A DNA stretch of 49,363 nt. Source: Polychytrium aggregatum. Its lineage: Eukaryota; Chytridiomycota; Chytridiomycetes; Polychytriales. Of this stretch, positions 40,698-49,363 are shown one piece after another. The position numbers and the translations under genes are program-made. The stretch lies in the NCBI RefSeq assembly GCF_025602895.1, contig NW_026516420.1:1-49363 (forward strand), given 5' to 3'. The notes below the pieces were generated by a model. That model was not told the DNA's origin, made no database searches, and saw only the letters and a list, made by a program, of their open reading frames with translations. The stretch's first letter is position 1. Each line of letters begins with the position of its first letter.

Positions 40698-40706
40698 GTG
40701 TGGGAG
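40698..40706 (+). promoter_or_regulatory. Family A polypurine tract (A11 copy)
   Basis: GTGTGGGAG lies between the pol stop and the 3' LTR. Weak as a purine tract (two T), but identical in every copy that keeps this end. Confidence 0.6.
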
Positions 40707-41015
40707 TGTAGGAGATGGTATCTCCGACGCTGTGCTGCGCGTACTGCGCGTACTGCGCGGCGCAGTGGGTCGTGACCTGTGCTGCGCTTTGCGTTTTCAC
40801 GCACCGCAGGCAGGCCACCGCAGGGTATACCTGCGGGTTGCCCCCGTTCCCCCCGTTTGTCTGGAGTTCGGTTTTATCGTGAATAAACGTAAGTGCTCCC
40901 CGAGCTCACCCGTCCGCTAGAGTAGCCTAGCACCGCCCTGTTCTGCCCCGTCCTGTCTTGTCTTGTACCCCCTCCCTCCCCGTCTTGCCCCAACGTCCCA
41001 GTAGTGGACGTTACA
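40707..41015 (+). repeat. LTR shared by A11 (3') and A12 (5')
   Basis: Preceded by the A11 polypurine tract and followed directly by the A12 PBS TGGTAGCATCGG, so one LTR joins two elements head to tail with no flanking duplication. Confidence 0.95.
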
Positions 41016-41137
41016 TGGTAGCATCGGAAATCCTCGTCTTGTTTTCGTCCTGTTTGTCCTCTTTCTAGATCCTCAAGCTGGATCCCGCCTCTCTTGCCGA
41101 CCGACTCTCCTCTCTGTCCCTGGAGCCTGCCCCTGCC

Positions 41138-41959
41138 ATGAGCAACCCCCGCCCACTTCCGGAAGCCTTCCTCAAGACCTTCCGTGCCCCAGTGTTTACT
41201 GGGAAGAGCCGCTCCTCCTCGGTGGAGGACTGGCTGCAGCAACTCGAGGACTACCTCGATGCTGCCCAAGTCGCCCCCACCCACCACATCGTCGCCGCCA
41301 AGCTCTGCTTAAAGGACCAGGCGTACCGTTGGTACCGCCGCCAAGGGTTCGACGAGCAGAGCGAAGGTGTGTTTGACGACTTCAAGGACCGCCTCCGTCG
41401 CCGCTTCGGCAGCCCCAATGCTGAACTCATTGCCCGTGACAAGCTATACTCTCTCGTGCAGCGTGGTTCTGTGACCCGCTACATCGAGGAGTTTGAAGAC
41501 CTCTCCTCCCAGATTGAGGAGCTGGGCTCTGCTGATGCGATGTACCTCTTCCAGAAGGGCCTCAAGCCCAAGATCAGAGAGTACATCGCCAGCAACCCTG
41601 ATGCCCGCAAGTCCCTGGACGTGATGATGGACGTTGCCGAGAACCTCGACAACGTCCAGTACCATGGCCGCCAGTTCTACCCGCAGCTGGCAGGCGGCCA
41701 TCGGTCTCATCACGTCCCAGCCCGTCCGCCTCGCCCGGCCCCGCCCGCAAGACCCATGCCTGAGCCCATGGACGTTGACGTCAACGCCATGGAGGCTCGT
41801 GGCCCTCCCCGCTCCCGGTTCCAGCAAGCTGCCACTGTCTCCCCCAAGGACAGACAGAAGCAGGAGGACCTCCGCCATGGTTCCTGCTTCTTCTGTCACC
41901 GACCGGGACACCAGGCCAAGGAGTGCCCCATGAAGTCGGGAAACGGCCGACCCTACTAG
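41138..41959 (+). CDS. gag: A12 Gag (273 aa)
   Basis: Intact, identical in translation to A11 Gag. Heptamer at 41938-41944. Confidence 0.94.
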   Translation: MSNPRPLPEAFLKTFRAPVFTGKSRSSSVEDWLQQLEDYLDAAQVAPTHHIVAAKLCLKDQAYRWYRRQGFDEQSEGVFDDFKDRLRRRFGSPNAELIARDKLYSLVQRGSVTRYIEEFEDLSSQIEELGSADAMYLFQKGLKPKIREYIASNPDARKSLDVMMDVAENLDNVQYHGRQFYPQLAGGHRSHHVPARPPRPAPPARPMPEPMDVDVNAMEARGPPRSRFQQAATVSPKDRQKQEDLRHGSCFFCHRPGHQAKECPMKSGNGRPY

Positions 41960-42627
41960 GTGGCTCTGGAGCCCTAGTAGGAGACCAACGCCGTGGATTG
42001 CTCAATGCAGTCCACGCGTCTCCAGAGGAAGTTCACCTCGCCCCCTCCCCCGAAGGAGAAACAAACCAAGTGTTGTGCGTCGTGCGAGAGGTGCATGGTG
42101 GCGCAAGCCGCCTGCCTCTCCACGAACGTGAAGAGAAAACCAAAATTGAAAACCAAAACAAAAAAGAAAATCAAGAACCCTTGAGGGACAGGACCGCCTG
42201 TGCCCTCACCCCTGTCAAGTCGTGTGTGTCGGATGCTTCCGACATGTGTCCGCAAGCCGTGGACGTCGTGTGCAATGGCGTGCTGACGCCGCAGGCCCCC
42301 GCAATGGCCGAACCCTATCCAAAATGTCCGAGTGGCCGTGATGAAGCCAACCAAGACCAAGTGTCGCCCGTTCCCCCAAGTCAAGTCATGGTGCAGGAGG
42401 CTGTGCAGGAGGACCATGAAGAGTCCCTGCTGTACCTCCCTGCCACCGTCCAAGGTCACACCGTCCGAATGATGGTGGACTCTGGAGCAAGCTGCAACTT
42501 TGTCAGCAGACGCTTGCTCCAGGAGCTCAACATACATGCAACCAAGAAGAAGTCGCCGATGAGTGTGGCGCTTGCAGACGATCGTGTGCAGCAGTGCACA
42601 CACCAAGTGGTCCTGCGAGTGGCCCTC
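41944..42627 (+). pseudogene. pol: A12 Pol, N-terminal part (linker, protease start)
   Basis: Exactly 228 codons from the slip site to the A13 insertion point. Includes the protease active-site motif DSGASCNF but not the C-terminal part of protease, which lies after 48100. Reading on into the reverse A13 LTR adds unrelated residues before a stop. Confidence 0.92.
42623..42627. repeat. Target-site duplication of A13 (CCCTC)
   Basis: CCCTC at 42623-42627 and again at 48096-48100; single in uninterrupted A pol copies. Shows that normal family A integration gives 5 bp. Confidence 0.95.
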
Positions 42628-42936
42628 TGTAACGTCCACTACTGGGACGTTGGGGCAAGACGGGGAGGGAGGGGGTACAAGACAAGACAGGACGGGGCAG
42701 AACAGGGCGGTGCTAGGCTACTCTAGCGGACGGGTGAGCTCGGGGAGCACTTACGTTTATTCACGATAAAACCGAACTCCAGACAAACGGGGGGAACGGG
42801 GGCAACCCGCAGGTATACCCTGCGGTGGCCTGCCTGCGGTGCGTGAAAACGCAAAGCGCAGCACAGGTCACGACCCACTGCGCCGCGCAGTACGCGCAGT
42901 ACGCGCAGCACAGCGTCGGAGATACCATCTCCTACA
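42628..42936 (-). repeat. A13 3' LTR (309 bp)
   Basis: Reverse family A LTR, followed by the A13 polypurine tract (42937-42945) and pol stop. Confidence 0.95.
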
Positions 42937-42945
42937 CTCCCACAC

Positions 42946-45900
42946 TTAAGAAGGCTTCCTGCGAGGAGCCCTGCGTGTGCTCTTTATTTGGGGCTCCTCG
43001 AGGTGTTTACCGTATTTACTCAGCTCCTCGGGTGCATGGGACAAGTCCTCCAGTGTTTGCCATGTGTTGCCCGAGTGTGGGTAACCAACCCACTTGACAT
43101 AAAACCGAAGTGACCCATCAGCCACTTTCTTGTGCCTCACGATCCTTTCGACTTCATATTCTTGAGTATAGTATTGTCCGAGGTCGTCTTCCAGTGGTGC
43201 GTCGTCCGGGACACCTTCGTCGGCGTCGGGGAACTGTGCTGGACTGCGGGTCGTGTGGCGACGCAGCTTGGACACATGGAAGACAGGATGGAGCTTGCTT
43301 CCAGGTGGCAAGTCCAACAGGTAGTTGAGGGGACTGGGTCGGGCCGCTATCTTGAACGGTCCTCGGTACTTGGGCAACAACTTCTTTGACTGGGCTTCGG
43401 GGACCTTGATGTTGTCGGCGTCCAGGTAGACAAGGTCTCCAACTTCAAAGGAGACATCCTGGTGTCGGCGGTCGTAGTACTTCGCCATCACTTGTTGCGC
43501 ATCCGTGAGCGCGTCGGCGATCATCTTGTGTCGGACTTGATGATCTTTGACAAAGGCACTTGGTTTGGGAGGCAATCCAGCCGTGGACTCGGTCAGTGTC
43601 AAGGAGGTGGGAACATCAGGCTGGAATCCGTAGAGCGCCTCAAAGGGGCTCAAGCCAGTTGTGCTCGACTTGGCGGTGTTGTATGCAAACTCTGCATGAC
43701 TCAGCTGTATGTCCCAGTCGTCTTGGCTGGTCGAGGCGTATGTCCTCAGGTATTGCTCGAGGGTGCGGATCGTCCGCTCGGACTGTCCATCCGTTTGTTG
43801 GTGGTGCGAGGTTGACATGTTCAGCTTGGTGCCGAGATGGTCGAACAGACTTGTCCAAAACAAGGAGGTGAATCGGGGGTCTCGATCACTGACGATGGAC
43901 TTTGGGAGGCCGTGGTGCTTGAACACATGCTTGAAGAACAGCAGTGCAAGGTCAGGCGCGGAGCATGTCGTCTGGCACGGCACAAAGTGTGCCATCTTGC
44001 TGAACCTGTCGACAAAGACAGCGATTGCATCGTGGTCCAACTTGGTCGTCGGTAGATGCGTGATGAGATCCATGGACATGCTGGTCCAGGGGCGGTCGGG
44101 AACAGGCAGGGGTTGCAGCAATCCTTGCTCTCGGGTCGTGCGTGACTTGACCATCTTGCAGGTATGGCAGGACTCGATGTACTTCTCGACGGTGCGCTTC
44201 ATTCCAGGCCAGTATGCGACTTTGGCCAGTCGGTCGTATGTCTTCTCGACTCCAAAGTGTCCAGCGAGGGGCGAGTCGTGGACCTCTTGGAGCAACTTGG
44301 TCTTCAACGACGGAATGTCCGGCACACAGACACGGCTGTCCTTCTTCAGGAGGAGCAGGCCATCACGCACTGTGTACTCGGATGATTCGTCGTCCTTGGG
44401 GAGCTTAGACACCTTTCGGAACAGTTCTCCGAACTGTTTGTCGTTGGCGATGTTGTCTCGGACAACATCCAGCATCGTGTTGTCGACACTGACAGTCGAC
44501 TCGTACAGTGACGCCAATTGGTAGTCGGGGCGTCGGGACAGTGCGTCAGGCACCACATTGAGTTTGCCTTTCTGGTATACAACCTCGTAGTTGTACTCGG
44601 CGAGGAACTCCATCCATCGCGCTTGGCGTCGGCTCAGGTTCTTCTTGGTGTCGAGGTAACGCAGTGACTGGTGGTCCGTCACAATCTTGAAGGGCTTGGC
44701 GGTACCGTGGAGGTACACTCGGAACTTCTGCAGCGCGTAGATGATCGCAAGCTGCTCCTTCTCGTGCACGGGATAGTTGATCTCGTGTTGGGACAGTTTG
44801 CGCGACTCGAAGGCAACGGGCCTTCCCTCCTGCATCAAAACAGCTCCCACCGCAAAGTCGGAGGCGTCGGTGTGCACGGAGACATCCGTGTTCGGGTCGA
44901 ACACAGCGAGGACAGGAGCGTTCGTCAAGGCGTGCTTGAGGGTCTCGAACGCTTGGCGTTGTGGGTGGTCCCACACGAAGGGGCACTCTTTGCGGAGTAG
45001 GTCTGTGAGTGGACCGGCAGTGCGCGCCAGATCGGGGATGAATCGGCGGTAGTAGTTGACGAGACCGAGAAACGACTGCACGTCAGAGACGCATGCGAGC
45101 GGCGGCCACTCGACCACAGACTTGACCTTGGCGGGGTCGACTTCGATTCCTCTTCCTGAGACAACGTGTCCCAGGAACGGGACTTGATTCTTGAAGAACT
45201 CACACTTGGACAGTTTGGCATACAACTTGTGCTCGCGTAGCTTGGCCAGCACGCGGGCGACATGACCTTCATGGGTCGCTTCATCCTTGCTGTACACAAG
45301 GATATCATCCAGGTACACGATGACAGAGTTGTCGAGCTCTTGGCGGAACACATCGTTCATCAGCTGCATGAACGTGGCAGGTGCGTTCGTCAATCCGAAC
45401 GGCAGCACTAGGAACTCGTACAGTCCGTAGCGAGTCCTGAAGGCGGTCTTGTGGACATCATCCTCGTGGATGCGGATCTGATGGTAGCCTGAGCGGAGGT
45501 CTATCTTGCTAAAGACCTTTGCTCCACTCAGACGATCCATCAACTCGTCGATCCTGGGCAACGGGTAGGTGTTCTTGATGGTCTGTTTGTTTAGTGCGCG
45601 ATAGTCGACGCACATCCTGAGATCACCTTCTTTCTTCTTGACAAAGAGCACTGGTGCACCATACGGTGACTGGCTCGGGCGGATGAACCCATGGGCGAGG
45701 AGGTCATCCAACTGGCGCTTGAGTTCGTCCATCTCCGTCAGCGACAGTTGGTACGTCGGTCTTGACGGAGGCGACGAGCCTGGTTCGATGTCGATGCGAT
45801 GATCGACGGTGCGTTGGGGTGGCAGGCATTGTGGCAACTGGTCGGGGAATACGTCCTTGTACTCGTCGAGCAGCTTGGTCACCACAGGCGGGGGACCGGG

Positions 45901-46857
45901 ACCGGCTTGGTCGGTGTCGTCGACCTCACGCACGACACAGAGGAACGACGTGTCCTTCTTGATCAGCCTCTTGAATTGCATGGCTGAGAGGAGAGGTGGC
46001 ATGTTGGGTGAGGCCATGCCCTGCAGGACAATGTCAGGGCCAACACGGACAGTGCGGCCTTTCCAGTCGACGACTGGAGTCGGCTCGGCACGAGCAAGCC
46101 AGCTCATGCCGAGGATGGCATCGAACTTGGTGTCGATCACTTGGAACAACAGGACAGGATGGTACTTGGGATGGAGGGCCACTCGCAGGACCACTTGGTG
46201 TGTGCACTGCTGCACACGATCGTCTGCAAGCGCCACACTCATCGGCGACTTCTTCTTGGTTGCATGTATGTTGAGCTCCTGGAGCAAGCGTCTGCTGACA
46301 AAGTTGCAGCTTGCTCCAGAGTCCACCATCATTCGGACGGTGTGACCTTGGACGGTGGCAGGGAGGTACAGCAGGGACTCTTCATGGTCCTCCTGCACAG
46401 CCTCCTGCACCATGACTTGACTTGGGGGAACGGGCGACACTTGGTCTTGGTTGGCTTCATCACGGCCACTCGGACATTTTGGATAGGGTTCGGCCATTGC
46501 GGGGGCCTGCGGCGTCAGCACGCCATTGCACACGACGTCCACGGCTTGCGGACACATGTCGGAAGCATCCGACACACACGACTTGACAGGGGTGAGGGCA
46601 CAGGCGGTCCTGTCCCTCAAGGGTTCTTGATTTTCTTTTTTGTTTTGGTTTTCAATTTTGGTTTTCTCTTCACGTTCGTGGAGAGGCAGGCGGCTTGCGC
46701 CACCATGCACCTCTCGCACGACGCACAACACTTGGTTTGTTTCTCCTTCGGGGGAGGGGGCGAGGTGAACTTCCTCTGGAGACGCGTGGACTGCATTGAG
46801 CAATCCACGGCGTTGGTCTCCTACTAGGGCTCCAGAGCCACCTAGTAGGGTCGGCCG
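42946..46857 (-). CDS. pol: A13 Pol, intact
   Basis: Same 1,303-codon frame as A11 Pol with no amino acid difference noticed: protease DSGAS, RT YLDD, RNase H, integrase HHCC and DD35E, chromodomain. Entered by -1 frameshift at heptamer 46863-46857. With intact Gag, both LTRs and a clean duplication, this is the best evidence that the family was recently mobile. Confidence 0.95.
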   Translation of the reverse strand, partial: RPTLLGGSGALVGDQRRGLLNAVHASPEEVHLAPSPEGETNQVLCVVREVHGGASRLPLHEREEKTKIENQNKKENQEPLRDRTACALTPVKSCVSDASDMCPQAVDVVCNGVLTPQAPAMAEPYPKCPSGRDEANQDQVSPVPPSQVMVQEAVQEDHEESLLYLPATVQGHTVRMMVDSGASCNFVSRRLLQELNIHATKKKSPMSVALADDRVQQCTHQVVLRVALHPKYHPVLLFQVIDTKFDAILGMSWLARAEPTPVVDWKGRTVRVGPDIVLQGMASPNMPPLLSAMQFKRLIKKDTSFLCVVREVDDTDQAGPGPPPVVTKLLDEYKDVFPDQLPQCLPPQRTVDHRIDIEPGSSPPSRPTYQLSLTEMDELKRQLDDLLAHGFIRPSQSPYGAPVLFVKKKEGDLRMCVDYRALNKQTIKNTYPLPRIDELMDRLSGAKVFSKIDLRSGYHQIRIHEDDVHKTAFRTRYGLYEFLVLPFGLTNAPATFMQLMNDVFRQELDNSVIVYLDDILVYSKDEATHEGHVARVLAKLREHKLYAKLSKCEFFKNQVPFLGHVVSGRGIEVDPAKVKSVVEWPPLACVSDVQSFLGLVNYYRRFIPDLARTAGPLTDLLRKECPFVWDHPQRQAFETLKHALTNAPVLAVFDPNTDVSVHTDASDFAVGAVLMQEGRPVAFESRKLSQHEINYPVHEKEQLAIIYALQKFRVYLHGTAKPFKIVTDHQSLRYLDTKKNLSRRQARWMEFLAEYNYEVVYQKGKLNVVPDALSRRPDYQLASLYESTVSVDNTMLDVVRDNIANDKQFGELFRKVSKLPKDDESSEYTVRDGLLLLKKDSRVCVPDIPSLKTKLLQEVHDSPLAGHFGVEKTYDRLAKVAYWPGMKRTVEKYIESCHTCKMVKSRTTREQGLLQPLPVPDRPWTSMSMDLITHLPTTKLDHDAIAVFVDRFSKMAHFVPCQTTCSAPDLALLFFKHVFKHHGLPKSIVSDRDPRFTSLFWTSLFDHLGTKLNMSTSHHQQTDGQSERTIRTLEQYLRTYASTSQDDWDIQLSHAEFAYNTAKSSTTGLSPFEALYGFQPDVPTSLTLTESTAGLPPKPSAFVKDHQVRHKMIADALTDAQQVMAKYYDRRHQDVSFEVGDLVYLDADNIKVPEAQSKKLLPKYRGPFKIAARPSPLNYLLDLPPGSKLHPVFHVSKLRRHTTRSPAQFPDADEGVPDDAPLEDDLGQYYTQEYEVERIVRHKKVADGSLRFYVKWVGYPHSGNTWQTLEDLSHAPEELSKYGKHLEEPQIKSTRRAPRRKPS

Positions 46858-47663
46858 TTTCCCGACTTCATGGGGCACTCCTTGGCCTGGTGTCCCGGTC
46901 GGTGACAGAAGAAGCAGGAACCATGGCGGAGGTCCTCCTGCTTCTGTCTGTCCTTGGGGGAGACAGTGGCAGCTTGCTGGAACCGGGAGCGGGGAGGGCC
47001 ACGAGCCTCCATGGCGTTGACGTCAACGTCCATGGGCTCAGGCATGGGTCTTGCGGGCGGGGCCGGGCGAGGCGGACGGGCTGGGACGTGATGAGACCGA
47101 TGGCCGCCTGCCAGCTGCGGGTAGAACTGGCGGCCATGGTACTGGACGTTGTCGAGGTTCTCGGCAACGTCCATCATCACGTCCAGGGACTTGCGGGCAT
47201 CAGGGTTGCTGGCGATGTACTCTCTGATCTTGGGCTTGAGGCCCTTCTGGAAGAGGTACATCGCATCAGCAGAGCCCAGCTCCTCAATCTGGGAGGAGAG
47301 GTCTTCAAACTCCTCGATGTAGCGGGTCACAGAACCACGCTGCACGAGAGAGTATAGCTTGTCACGGGCAATGAGTTCAGCATTGGGGCTGCCGAAGCGG
47401 CGACGGAGGCGGTCCTTGAAGTCGTCAAACACACCTTCGCTCTGCTCGTCGAACCCTTGGCGGCGGTACCAACGGTACGCCTGGTCCTTTAAGCAGAGCT
47501 TGGCGGCGACGATGTGGTGGGTGGGGGCGACTTGGGCAGCATCGAGGTAGTCCTCGAGTTGCTGCAGCCAGTCCTCCACCGAGGAGGAGCGGCTCTTCCC
47601 AGTAAACACTGGGGCACGGAAGGTCTTGAGGAAGGCTTCCGGAAGTGGGCGGGGGTTGCTCAT
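46842..47663 (-). CDS. gag: A13 Gag (273 aa)
   Basis: Intact, ATG at 47663, identical in translation to A11 Gag. Overlaps the start of pol in the -1 frame. Confidence 0.95.
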   Translation of the reverse strand: MSNPRPLPEAFLKTFRAPVFTGKSRSSSVEDWLQQLEDYLDAAQVAPTHHIVAAKLCLKDQAYRWYRRQGFDEQSEGVFDDFKDRLRRRFGSPNAELIARDKLYSLVQRGSVTRYIEEFEDLSSQIEELGSADAMYLFQKGLKPKIREYIASNPDARKSLDVMMDVAENLDNVQYHGRQFYPQLAGGHRSHHVPARPPRPAPPARPMPEPMDVDVNAMEARGPPRSRFQQAATVSPKDRQKQEDLRHGSCFFCHRPGHQAKECPMKSGNGRPY

Positions 47664-47785
47664 GGCAGGGGCAGGCTCCAGGGACAGAGAGGAGAGTCGG
47701 TCGGCAAGAGAGGCGGGATCCAGCTTGAGGATCTAGAAAGAGGACAAACAGGACGAAAACAAGACGAGGATTTCCGATGCTACCA
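47664..47785 (-). promoter_or_regulatory. A13 leader with tRNA-type PBS
   Basis: 122 bp between 5' LTR and gag, with TGGTAGCATCGG adjoining the LTR on the minus strand. Confidence 0.65.
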
Positions 47786-48095
47786 TGTAACGTCCACTAC
47801 TGGGACGTTGGGGCAAGACGGGGAGGGAGGGGGTACAAGACAAGACAGGACGGGGCAGAACAGGGCGGTGCTAGGCTACTCTAGCGGACGGGTGAGCTCG
47901 GGGAGCACTTACGTTTATTCACGATAAAACCGAACTCCAGACAAACGGGGGGGAACGGGGGCAACCCGCAGGTATACCCTGCGGTGGCCTGCCTGCGGTG
48001 CGTGAAAACGCAAAGCGCAGCACAGGTCACGACCCACTGCGCCGCGCAGTACGCGCAGTACGCGCAGCACAGCGTCGGAGATACCATCTCCTACA
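47786..48095 (-). repeat. A13 5' LTR (310 bp)
   Basis: One base longer than other A LTRs, with seven instead of six G in the run at about 47947. Followed by the CCCTC duplication. Confidence 0.95.
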
Positions 48096-48100
48096 CCCTC

Positions 48101-49363
48101 CATCCCAAGTACCATCCTGTCCTGTTGTTCCAAGTGATCGACACCAAGTTCGATGCCATCCTCGGCATGAGCTGGCTTGCTCGTGCCGAGCCGACTCCAG
48201 TCGTCGACTGGAAAGGCCGCACTGTCCGTGTTGGCCCTGACATTGTCCTGCAGGGCATGGCCTCACCCAACATGCCACCTCTCCTCTCAGCCATGCAATT
48301 CAAGAGGCTGATCAAGAAGGACACGTCGTTCCTCTGTGTCGTGCGTGAGGTCGACGACACCGACCAAGCCGGTCCCGGTCCCCCGCCTGTGGTGACCAAG
48401 CTGCTCGACGAGTACAAGGACGTATTCCCCGACCAGTTGCCACAATGCCTGCCACCCCAACGCACCGTCGATCATCGCATCGACATCGAACCAGGCTCGT
48501 CGCCTCCGTCAAGACCGACGTACCAACTGTCGCTGACGGAGATGGACGAACTCAAGCGCCAGTTGGATGACCTCCTCGCCCATGGGTTCATCCGCCCGAG
48601 CCAGTCACCGTATGGTGCACCAGTGCTCTTTGTCAAGAAGAAAGAAGGTGATCTCAGGATGTGCGTCGACTATCGCGCACTAAACAAACAGACCATCAAG
48701 AACACCTACCCGTTGCCCAGGATCGACGAGTTGATGGATCGTCTGAGTGGAGCAAAGGTCTTTAGCAAGATAGACCTCCGCTCAGGCTACCATCAGATCC
48801 GCATCCACGAGGATGATGTCCACAAGACCGCCTTCAGGACTCGCTACGGACTGTACGAGTTCCTAGTGCTGCCGTTCGGATTGACGAACGCACCTGCCAC
48901 GTTCATGCAGCTGATGAACGATGTGTTCCGCCAAGAGCTCGACAACTCTGTCATCGTGTACCTGGATGATATCCTTGTGTACAGCAAGGATGAAGCGACC
49001 CATGAAGGTCATGTCGCCCGCGTGCTGGCCAAGCTACGCGAGCACAAGTTGTATGCCAAACTGTCCAAGTGTGAGTTCTTCAAGAATCAAGTCCCGTTCC
49101 TGGGACACGTTGTCTCAGGAAGAGGAATCGAAGTCGACCCCGCCAAGGTCAAGTCTGTGGTCGAGTGGCCGCCGCTCGCATGCGTCTCTGACGTGCAGTC
49201 GTTTCTCGGTCTCGTCAACTACTACCGCCGATTCATCCCCGATCTGGCGCGCACTGCCGGTCCACTCACAGACCTACTCCGCAAAGAGTGCCCCTTCGTG
49301 TGGACCACCCACAACGCCAAGCGTTCGAGACCCTCAAGCACGCCTTGACGAACGCTCCTGTCC
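48101..49363 (+). pseudogene. pol: A12 Pol, protease end to RNase H, cut by window edge
   Basis: Resumes A12 pol at [11 protein letters not shown] in the correct phase. The rest of protease and RT with YLDD follow. One G is missing at 49302-49303 compared with every other copy (GTGTGGACC instead of GTGTGGGACC), shifting the last 60 bases. This lies close to the end of the sequence, so it may be a consensus error. The gene continues beyond the window. Confidence 0.9.

Larger units (their letters stand above)
35549..41015 (+). mobile_element. Family A, copy A11, complete (5,467 bp)
   Basis: Reference copy of the family: LTRs 35549-35857 and 40707-41015, both 309 bp with no difference seen, leader with tRNA-type PBS, intact gag and pol, and polypurine tract. 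Inserted in A10 pol. Its 3' LTR also serves as the 5' LTR of A12. A candidate for an active element. Confidence 0.95.
42628..48095 (-). mobile_element. Family A, copy A13, complete (5,468 bp)
   Basis: Full-length minus-strand copy inserted in A12 pol. LTRs 47786-48095 (5', 310 bp) and 42628-42936 (3', 309 bp) differ only by one G in a G run near 47947-47953. Open gag and pol. The youngest A insertion by nesting order, and a candidate active element. Confidence 0.96.
41016..49363 (+). mobile_element. Family A, copy A12, split by A13 and cut by window edge
   Basis: Leader 41016-41137, gag, and pol to 42627, then pol again from 48101. Removing A13 and one CCCTC restores an uninterrupted pol frame at the junction. 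The 3' part and 3' LTR lie beyond the right edge. Confidence 0.94.

Noticed and set aside
42225..42260. Env-like third gene or other cargo between gag and pol or after pol
   Set aside because: No frame with a signal peptide or membrane segment was found. Pol runs to within 14 bp of the LTR in every family.
47984..49348. Frame of about 450 codons starting in the A13 LTR and running into A12 RT
   Set aside because: Its first 38 codons are chance reading of the A13 LTR. The rest is A12 pol, so it is a junction artefact rather than a fusion gene.
1..49363. tRNA, rRNA, bacterial operon or phage genes, or host protein genes
   Set aside because: Every base can be assigned to one of the four element families; no leftover interval exists to hold them.

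Overview
The window is a solid block of LTR retrotransposons with no host gene in it. All elements are Ty3/gypsy chromoviruses: Gag with a zinc knuckle, and Pol ordered protease, reverse transcriptase (RT), RNase H, integrase, chromodomain. The GC-rich, intron-free elements, the Tf1/sushi-like priming of three families, and the lack of any bacterial signal point to a fungus. A basidiomycete yeast is my best guess, but nothing here fixes the taxon.

Four families tile the sequence, and the letters are mine. Family A has a 309 bp LTR (310 bp in one copy), a 5,467 bp full length and a tRNA-type primer-binding site. Family B has a 791 bp LTR, family C a 419 bp LTR and family D an LTR of about 385 bp; these three appear to self-prime. 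In all four, pol lies in the -1 frame of gag. Gag ends just after a GGGAAAC or GGGAAAT heptamer that is followed by a hairpin containing the gag stop codon.

Layout: 1-2809 A1 pol (minus, cut by the left edge); 2810-15297 element C (minus) inserted in A1; 2929-9335 element B (minus) inserted in the left LTR of C; 15298-16681 rest of A1 (start of pol, gag, leader, 5' LTR); 16682-16951 fragment of A6 (plus); 16952-19996 3' LTR and pol of A7 (minus); 19997-31399 a full-length A element (A8/A9, plus) split by element D (22498-28417, plus); 31400-31468 a 69 bp repeat of A7 pol; 31469-35548 A10 (plus, truncated); 35549-41015 A11 (plus, complete); 41016-42627 A12 (plus), joined to A11 through one shared LTR; 42628-48095 A13 (minus, complete) inserted in A12; 48096-49363 rest of A12 to the right edge.

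Three insertions have clean 5 bp target-site duplications: B (CTCAG), C (CTCTC) and A13 (CCCTC). The LTR pairs of B and C look identical and those of A13 differ by one G, so these are recent. D is the exception. Its LTRs differ at about ten positions, its gag and pol carry three single-base insertions, and it is flanked by a 16 bp rather than a 5 bp duplication, yet the A element around it is nearly pristine. A11, A13, B and C have open gag and pol frames and could be autonomous. Unclosed insertions on both sides predict what lies beyond the window edges.
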